Assembly (NCBI GenBank): GCA_009760855.2
Contig: WPIO01000010.1
Span: 2,383,001 to 2,447,000, forward strand
DNA length: 64,000 bases
Origin: Cristatella mucedo
Lineage: Eukaryota > Bryozoa > Phylactolaemata > Cristatellidae
Reading direction: 5' to 3'
Shown here: positions 57,901 through 64,000 of the stretch, one piece after another
Numbering within the stretch: position 1 is the stretch's first letter
Layout of the letters: each line of letters starts with the position of its first letter
Position numbers and translations under genes: made by a program
The notes under the pieces: model-generated
The model's input: only the letters and a program-made list of their open reading frames with translations
Databases searched by the model: none
What the model was told of the DNA's origin: nothing

Positions 57901-60755
57901 TTGGAGCCAAAAGTCTGTTTCAGGATAACAGGGAGTGATTCCACAATCTGGGGTAAACAATTTCTAGAGCTCTGAGGGATAACAAAGCTAAATATGAGAA
58001 TAAAAAAAAGCGAAATATGAGAATATGACAGAAGCAGAGGCCAACAACAGCAGTAGTGAACAAGGTGACTGGACGAGACGAATGGCTAGCATTGCAGTGC
58101 CAGCATGAAAGATTAAAAGCTGCCCACACGTCATGGAGCTATATTGTCAGAAGTCAAGGAAATGTATAGCAATACCTATAAAAACGAAGTCAGAAATCAA
58201 CTACTGCAGCTATGTGTGAGCAGAGCTGAGCTCACACATTTCAAATATCATGTTGATCCGTTAAGTATTGGCCGAGTTACGGATTAAAGTCACAAAGATA
58301 CATTGTAAATAAAGCTGTTTAAAGTCACAAGCATGCACCTCAACAAGCTGCAGACAAGTACACAAGACAAGCACAATAAGTAGCAGACAAGTACATCGAC
58401 GTACTAAGTTGGGACACAAGTCGTATACAATGCCGAGATTGGTAATTTTTTTATTTCTAGATATGTTGCTTCTGGTTTACTTCCGGGTTAGACATGACTT
58501 ACCTAATCATTTTTTTGCTTTATTCAATGTGAAAATCGTCAAAAACTCAGATCTCATTTATAACATGTCTGTCTTTTGAAAATTACCCTAAGCAGTTATT
58601 TAATTGTTGAACCAATCCTCGCAATATTTTCTCGACATTTACAGTTAAGTGAAAGGTAACAACAGCTATCGTATACCGTGTGATAGTCTAAGAGACAGAG
58701 TCAGATGAGGCTGAGAAAAGTTATGTTACTAGCTGAATCTGGGCAGTTGGGCCACAGAAGATCAACCAAGAAAGTCAGAACTCAGCTACGCAAAGAAATT
58801 AGTCGACAATTAACTATAACACAGACGTGATCCATCTTGGCTTCTTAGGAAAGGTTTGGGCGTTGTTAGGATTGAAAAGTTAGCTAGCAAGCTGCCATTG
58901 GCTGGATTCAATTGCAAGGTTGGGAATGAAGCACCCACGAGATGAAGGTCACACAGGGTTCAGGGAAGTGGGTACCAGCTGAAGGGCCAAAGCTTCAGGA
59001 CTGTACAGCATTAAAGACCGACCACTGAGCTAGGTAAGCCATCTTGGCCGGACTAGCCGATATGGGTTGTATGAATAACTTCAGTGAGGTCTGCACGTAA
59101 TCTGGATGTGCTTTACAAAAACGACTTATCATTGGATGAGCACATCCCTAAAGTAAAGTCGGCCGACTTTCAGCTAAGCAACATTTCCAAAATCAGGGCC
59201 TGCCTTAGAAGAGCACGACAGCTTAATTATTTCACACGTATGTGTGACATCCCATCTAGATTATTGCAATGGCCCTTATTAGAGACTCCCGGCCAATAAA
59301 GTTCTGCAACCGGCGCAAAACTCAGCAGCTCGTCCGGTCTGTCGGCAATGGCACAGCTGCCAGATCACACGACTACTTTCTGAGCTTTACTGACCCCCTT
59401 ATCAAGCATCGAATCGATTTCAGGAACCCCGTCTTGCTTAGCAGGCTGCTTAACTTGCTTGCACCAGCCTATCTATACGACCTCATTGCTCATCCACTAC
59501 GCTCTCGCATAACCCACTCCTCAGCGTCTAGTCTTTGTGCCATCCCTCACAATAAGTTAAAATCGCTTGGTATCGAGCCTACCACTCATACATACCGACA
59601 GTATGGCACGTGCTTCCAGCTGAGGTCACTAGTTGCAATGACTTTGCATATTTAAGTCTCAGCTAAAAACCCAACTGTTCTTGTCAGCTTTCCTTTCACA
59701 TCAGTGAATACTTTTTTTGTCCACGTGTGCAAAAACGCCTGGTTAGGGATTTAGTTCTCATAGGGGGCAGTACAAACGACTTGTTATCACTGTCATCACC
59801 TACCGCCGAGCCGGTTTGGTCTAGCGGTTAAGGTGCTCGCCCCGACCAAGGTCTGACCGAGGTCGTGGGCTCGAGCCCCCGAGGCATATGTGAAGCGCCT
59901 AAATAGAGATTAAGTTCTCTTGGGACGCTATATAAATGAATTATATATTTTTTTTACCATCGTTATTATTACTATATTATTGTAAGAGCTGTAGAGCACC
60001 TAAACAGCAAGATTAGGCCCGACTCTATGTCGAGTGCAAGCATCTCAATGACCCTTTAAAGGGTCGCGATCAGGCGGCAGTAAACATCACACCAATCGGA
60101 TGTCTACACACCGATTTCCACGAGGTCACTGCAGTATCTTCAAAACAGATAGAGCAGCAGCAACTAAACCCTGGTCAAGGACACGGGTAAGCGACAAGGA
60201 TATTTGTGGAGCATAGCTACATGATCATGCACAAAGCAGGAATGTCTAAAGTGCATTGCCAACCTATAACAGCATAGGGCATGAAAGGTCTGCATGTAGA
60301 TTTACTTCGGCTTCAAGCTAAACATTAGGCATTTCCTTTTCGGCTCACTTTGTTTTAATGCTGCACATGAGTGAAATATGTAGAACCACTAAAGAACATA
60401 TAACCACAAATGGAAAATTATGGCAAAAACAGCTCATGGTACTGTGGGAACAGATAGATGTCAAACAATGTAAGTGCCACACCCATTGATGCTCGTTCCA
60501 CAATACTTAGAGAATCAGAATGTTAACGCACACTATTATAACCATCTATAACTCATGGACTGCTTAGCGCTTTAGCACAGACCACTGAAATGCCACCGAC
60601 CCAAGGGATATGAATAGTTAGTACCTTCTTGAAGGATTTCTTTTGTACCGACTTTGAGCTTGATGGTGCAAGAGCAGCACCATCCAGCTCGGGATCATCA
60701 TGTAGGGCCGATGGCTTCTTTTTTGCCTGACGGGGAGTCACCGGCAATGCTGTGC
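45939..60755 (-). CDS. FBF1: FBF1 (Fas-binding factor 1 / Albatross) homologue, 3' part, 18 exons found, 5' end missing
   Basis: Exons in transcript order: 60755-60625, 57590-57133, 57009-56023, 55580-55405, 55133-54985, 53441-53268, 53037-52942, 51573-51425, 51303-51037, 50940-50801, 50547-50429, 50284-50162, 49166-49023, 48938-48720, 46707-46570, about 46486-46381, 46252-46149, 46022-45939. All phases join, giving about 1,250 residues to a TGA at 45941-45939. FBF1 is a transition-fibre/centriolar distal appendage protein needed for ciliary gating and IFT entry. Diagnostic similarities are an acidic [14 protein letters not shown] block, [24 protein letters not shown], repeated DWL motifs, a long coiled coil containing [19 protein letters not shown] and [20 protein letters not shown], and the C-terminus [20 protein letters not shown]. 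Human FBF1 is about 1,130 residues, so this protein is longer. The first exon found begins in phase 2, so upstream exons must exist; I did not find them between 60755 and 64000. The acceptor of exon 46486 is uncertain. Confidence 0.88.
47424..47446 (+). repeat. 23-base uninterrupted poly-G run
   Basis: Twenty-three consecutive G on the plus strand (C in the FBF1 sense strand), in intron 46,708-48,719. Runs this long are G-quadruplex-capable and are also error-prone in sequencing. Confidence 0.95.
47630..48110 (-). mobile_element. Old LINE family A-like fragment in an FBF1 intron
   Basis: On the minus strand a [20 protein letters not shown] segment (RT C-terminal ARLVCR..HITPLL region) is followed by the IESTS and AFELKA/SRDFNS-like regions. 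It ends in a 3'UTR remnant with the hairpin words CTGGATAGAGATTTGGTTCT at 47,680-47,655. Located between FBF1 exons 48,720 and 46,707, in the same orientation as the host gene. Confidence 0.55.
52385..52450 (+). mobile_element. Possible tRNA-like SINE head
   Basis: GGGCGAGTTGGTAGGGTTCT followed by CAGAGGTCGCAGGGTTGACT resembles degenerate A- and B-box spacing (about 40 bp apart). No body matching families 1 or 2 follows. It could equally be chance. Confidence 0.25.
53150..53250 (-). mobile_element. LINE A/SINE-type 3' end fragment directly beside an FBF1 exon
   Basis: An (AATAAC)n-like A/T-rich tail at 53,150-53,185 is followed by the reverse complement of the LINE A terminal hairpin (GCGCCCTCAG...CTTTCTAGGCGC). 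It ends only about 20-30 bp from the exon 53,268-53,441 boundary, so an insertion abuts the donor side of a coding exon. Confidence 0.65.
56023..57590 (-). other. FBF1: Disordered, low-complexity N-terminal half of FBF1 with five D-W-L motifs
   Basis: The two exons (57590-57133 and 57009-56023) encode an Asp/Ser/Ala/Gly-rich, probably disordered segment. Tryptophan occurs in short acidic-hydrophobic motifs: DDWLAA (W codon near 56915), DDWLLL (56816), DDWLGI (56330), DDWLSA (56252) and GDWLGL (56087). Vertebrate FBF1 also has DWLGLK-type motifs here, so these are likely short linear docking motifs; that role is inference. The coding DNA is far more GC-rich than the rest of the gene. A 123-nt intron (57132-57010) removes an in-frame TAG and rejoins SVR to FEDEEER. 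Confidence 0.8.
57742..57798 (+). repeat. (ATGT)n tetranucleotide microsatellite
   Basis: About 14 uninterrupted ATGT units in the FBF1 intron just upstream of exon 57,590-57,133. Confidence 0.97.
59060..59790 (+). mobile_element. Decayed LINE family A 3' half
   Basis: Remnants in order are [34 protein letters not shown], a TSRLDYCNG-like segment, [13 protein letters not shown] and LAPAYLYDL, followed by a 3'UTR remnant with TAGGGATTTAGTTCTCATAG at about 59,743. Stops and indels are numerous. It lies in the large FBF1 intron 57,591-60,624, sense on the plus strand. Confidence 0.7.
59804..59955 (+). mobile_element. SINE family 1: tRNA-derived SINE with LINE A-like 3' tail, best copy
   Basis: The head resembles a tRNA. 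An A-box-like TGGTCTAGCGG is at 59,817-59,827 and a B-box-like GGCTCGAGCCC at 59,868-59,878. The body GCATATGTGAAGCGCCTAAA leads into a 3' part AGAGATTAAGTTCTCTTGGG that folds like the LINE A terminal hairpin. An A/T-rich tail ends near 59,955. A pol III internal promoter is implied by established SINE biology. Located in the large FBF1 intron. Confidence 0.8.
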
Positions 60756-60924
60756 CTATAGCACATTGAAATAAGAAGATCCATGAATCATATATATATA
60801 TATTGGTGAGAACAAGCGCATGGGTAAGACAACATGAGGGGATCTCAAAGCAGATCGATCGGAGGCTTCTGAAAGGTCTAATGCTATGCATAGCCATGCC
60901 ACAAAAGAGACACAGTGAGATACA

Positions 60925-61760
60925 TAATAATATAAATAAAAATACACTTGCATAGCACCATCAAAGAACTTAATCTCTTTCTATGCACTTTACATTTGCT
61001 GCAAAGGAAGCAGGATCGATCAATGTCAACAAGCATAACATGGTTGGAGGTGACATGCATAGGGTAAGCATGCAAATAGCTGAGTCAGGAAGGCAGTTGA
61101 TGTAGTGAGTAGGAATGCATGGAAAGTAGCAGCTCAGCACGGCTGGAAAGGATGTGCCATAGTCGGCAGCAGGAAAGTATAGAGTTGTTGTCGTTGCATA
61201 AGAATTGTGAAAGTGAGTTTCACAGTCTAGGACATGCGGAGCAAAAGCTTCTGTCGCCAACGGTCTTTAAGCAAAGGAACAGAAAAGCTAATTTATTGTC
61301 CATACAGGACCTGGGGGCACGAGGAGGCAGAAACTGATAGAGCCGTTCAGCTAGGTATAAAAAAAGCCAAGCCGTGGCAGGCATTGTGGGTTAGTGCAAG
61401 AACTTAACTCTGAATCCGTTGACCAAGCAAACGGAAGCCATCGAAGCTCATTCAGGAAAGGAGACACAGTCAAATCTCTGGGATTTTTCCACTAGTCTTG
61501 CAGCTATATTTATCACTAGCTTCAGTGGCCTAGTGGCTTTTTTTGGTAGCCCAGACAAAATGGAATTGCAATAATCTAGCCGAGACATAACTAGGGAGCT
61601 ATTTAAATGTTTTGCAAGCCAACGTGGTAGACAGTAGCTAATCTTAGGGATCAGACGTGATGGCTAGCTGTGAAAGCATTCTTCTTAATGAAACTTTCAA
61701 AATTTAGGTAGTTGTCAAAGGCGACAACTAAATTCTGAGCACACGCTTAGGGTCGCACAA
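60925..61760 (-). mobile_element. Chimeric LINE remnant: family B ORF joined to a family A 3'UTR, reverse orientation
   Basis: On the minus strand, 61,760 to about 61,080 carries family B RT C-terminal coding, with the ASHH..SKIR, LDYCNS-like and ADYGTSFPAVLSCYF, NCLPDSAI segments. At about 61,075 the sequence switches to the family A 3'UTR (CATGCTTACCCTATGCATGT-type words, then the GCAAATGTAAAG..AGAGATTAAG hairpin region) and a T/A-rich tail at about 60,925-60,950. The coding part is broken by stops. Confidence 0.65.
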
Positions 61761-61799
61761 GAGCACCACCTATCAGAAGAGCAAAATCTTCTAGTTTAG

Positions 61800-62650
61800 C
61801 CATATGCTTGGGGTGTCCAATGAGCAGTTTTGTTTTATCGTCAAGCAGAGTCCAGCTCCTTGTTCAGATGGATTTCTCTCGCGGCACAGTCGCCAAGCAC
61901 ACCTAAGCCTTTTCCCTTTATATTCAGATGACACACACCCTTGCACTTTGATCCTTCCCTGCTTTCCAGTAAGTCTCTTAACTAAACTCTCTTAGCTCCC
62001 CTGTGGCAAGTATTGCTGAAATTTTCTATCGCAAGCAACTAACTTTCTCAAATTGAATTACGATAAAACCAACTTCACAGCTATGGCCAAACATCGAAAT
62101 ACACAGACATTAGAAAGCATTACCCTCAAAAAAAGCTCTGCCAGTGTACCTCCTAAATCGTGTAAAGGAAATGTGGATGTCCTGTCCCGATGCGACTGCT
62201 ACTAGATGACCACATCGGCTCCATAGTCAAGTCTGCTTACTTTCAGTACCACAGGACAATTTCGGACCTGCTTAGCCAAGGATGCCAGCCTAGCAGGTCC
62301 ATTCATTTGTAACATTGCGTATTGACTTCTGTACGTACGAATCCTAGGTCTTCTTGCATGTGCAATAAGATGCTTATAGTTGGTGCAAAATGCTGCAGCT
62401 AAGGTTGTCTGTCGCAAACGCCACAACAGCCACACCACTTCGCTTCTCACTGACTTGCACTGGAGCCCCATCAAGCAGGATATCGACTTCTGGATTCTGC
62501 CATTCACTTCTACGTCCCAGCTTTTTCTAGCTCCGACCTATCTATCCAAAATACTTCATAATCAGGCTTCACATAGCATCGCCTGCTCTTTGGACTCTTT
62601 GTTTAGCTGTAGTACTAACTAACCGCAAATCCTTTGGTGACCGTGTAAGA
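61800..62650 (+). mobile_element. Decayed LINE family A copy, RT C-terminal half
   Basis: The plus strand shows YSDDTHPCTLI-like (the YADD motif with A changed), FLKLNYDKTNFTAMAK-like, LLDDHIGSIVKSAYFQ-like and VQNAAAKVVCRKRHN with LLTDLHWSPIKQDIDF remnants in the same order as the intact copy. Many frame breaks are present. Confidence 0.65.
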
Positions 62651-62819
62651 ATACTTGCAACACGAAGACACTCTGGGCCACATATTAGGACTATGCACTA
62701 AATAATGGGTAAACATGGTAAGCACAGGTAAGCATGAGAAGTAAACAGTAACAAAAAAGACTAGTTCATTGATGCGAAGGAAAAGGTGAGAGACAAGACT
62801 TACACGATGCAAAGTTATT

Positions 62820-64000
62820 GCAGGAGGCAAAAGAAACCAGAAGGCCCAATCACCAAATGATATCGACTTAGTGCGAGGAACAGTGAGAAGTCGAGGAGCA
62901 ACTGTGGAAGTTTAAGTCGAGGAGCAGAAGGTGAGGCAGCACACTGGAGGAGCAACAAGCTGGGTTAGCTGGAGAGAGCTAGGGTGGTGCAAGCTAGCAA
63001 ACCGTCTTGTACACTAGACAGAGAATCTTGGAAGTTGATTCGATGCTTGACATAGTCAGAGAAGCTGCAGAGAGTAATGGTGTGATGTGGCAGCTATAAC
63101 AGTGACGACAGACCAGACAAGCTGCAGAGCTTTGCATCGATTGCAAACGATTGAGGGTGCTGGGCAGGAGTTCTGTATAAAAGGAATTGCAGTAATCTAG
63201 ACTCGATGTCACAAATGCATGAACTATTTTTTCTAAGCAGGCCCTGATTTGGCAACGTTCCTCAGCCGAAAATAGGCCCACTTGACAGTTCAGGCAATGG
63301 GGTCATCTAATAACGAGTCGTGTTGGAATAGCAGACCGAAATTATGAGTAGTTGTCACTGGAGTGGTGGTTATGCACCAATATTGACAGTGAGGTCTTCC
63401 AACATGAGAATGACAGCAGGCTAGCCCATAGCTATTAGGTTGGTCTAATCATCGGCAGGCTTATAACAATAAAAATATTTTTGCATTGTACCCCAAGAGA
63501 ACTAGATCTCTTTCTAGGCACTTCACCTTTGCTGCATTTTGAAGCACTTCTTCAATAACATGCACAACAGTAGGCTCGCATAAGCATCTGAAGGACAATT
63601 CACACGGATCAAGCAAATGCAGCGAGGAACAGATGCACTTCCAGCTTCTTTCTAAATGTCAAGTCAGGGGATGTTCTGATGCAAGTTGGGAGTGAGTTCC
63701 AGGCTTTGGAAGCATACGAACTAAAGGCACGGTCTCCAAAGGATTTGAGCTTGGCTACAGGTACAGCTTAAACGACTTGAGTCCAAAGAGCAGGTAGCAC
63801 GATGCAAAGCCTGACTGCCAAGTAGTTTGGATAAGATGGTCGAAGCAAGAGAATGAAGGGACCTAAACGTGAGCAACACAATCCCGATCAATTTGCTGCT
63901 TAATGGAGAGCCAGTGAAGCTTCAGGACGTTAGTGGCCATACAGGTGCAAATGTCGTCTATGCAGACTGCAAGGGAATCGATTGAGTTGGATGTGGAGCA
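62820..64000 (-). mobile_element. Decayed LINE family A pieces in reverse orientation, running off the window
   Basis: The minus strand carries ERCQIRACLEKIVHAFVTSS and LDYCNSF (63,250-63,150), then [15 protein letters not shown] and a KILCLVYKTVC remnant (to about 62,995). A second minus-strand piece covers 64,000-63,640 (the AFSSYASKAWNSLP region and DVRTSPDLT-like). It is followed by a 3'UTR and a tail at about 63,465-63,550. These are probably two separate insertions. Confidence 0.6.

Larger units (their letters stand above)
57591..60624 (-). other. FBF1: Large FBF1 intron with nested repeats
   Basis: The flanking exons join in phase 0 (KKSFKK to [10 protein letters not shown]). Contents are the (ATGT)n repeat, a decayed LINE A 3' half (59,060-59,790) and the best SINE family 1 copy (59,804-59,955). 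The 57.9-59.0 kb and 59.96-60.6 kb parts show nothing recognisable. Confidence 0.6.

Overview
This is eukaryotic, almost certainly metazoan, nuclear DNA. Coding information is split into short exons with GT/AG junctions. One gene is a transition-fibre protein of ciliated cells, and the intervening DNA is packed with decayed LINEs, tRNA-derived SINEs, Tc1-type transposons and microsatellites. The sequence does not fix the phylum; an invertebrate animal is my best guess, as inference only. There is no prokaryotic feature, CRISPR array or operon.

Three host genes can be assembled exon by exon, all on the minus strand, and their reading phases close at every junction. (1) A DNAJB12/DNAJB14-type ER-membrane J-protein has eight coding exons between 21401 (ATG) and 3370 (stop) and encodes 411 residues. 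(2) Ribosomal protein eL18 (RPL18) has six exons between 35725 and 33699 and encodes 188 residues; its first coding exon is only an ATG next to a TOP-like pyrimidine tract. (3) The 3' eighteen exons of an FBF1 (Fas-binding factor 1, Albatross) homologue lie between 60755 and the stop at 45939, about 1,250 residues. It has five D-W-L motifs, a disordered middle and a long coiled coil. Its 5' exons were not found and probably lie beyond the right edge.

The remainder is mostly repeats. LINE family A (CR1/L2/Jockey-like RT, 3' hairpin, ATT tail) has well preserved 3' halves at 1-1128 and 16498-17735 and many degraded pieces at 29.9-33.5, 36.8-37.7, 47.6-48.1, 59-60 and 61.8-64 kb. LINE family B has a nearly whole copy at 37.95-40.99 kb (endonuclease plus RT, now with frameshifts and stops) and 3' fragments near 24.6, 28.9, 44.4 and 61 kb. 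Two tRNA-derived SINE families occur. The first carries a 3' tail that resembles the LINE A 3' hairpin, which suggests dependence on LINE A machinery. Two related Tc1-like elements with matching terminal inverted repeats sit in introns of the DNAJ gene, one of them internally shortened. A GC-rich region lies upstream of the DNAJ start (about 21.9-24.3 kb).

The three genes do not form a pathway: ER proteostasis, ribosome and basal body are independent functions. I found no previously undescribed biological system. The most interesting signals are repeat biology: a possible SINE/LINE partnership, chimeric and inverted LINE junctions shared between loci, an inverted SINE pair and a long split inverted repeat.
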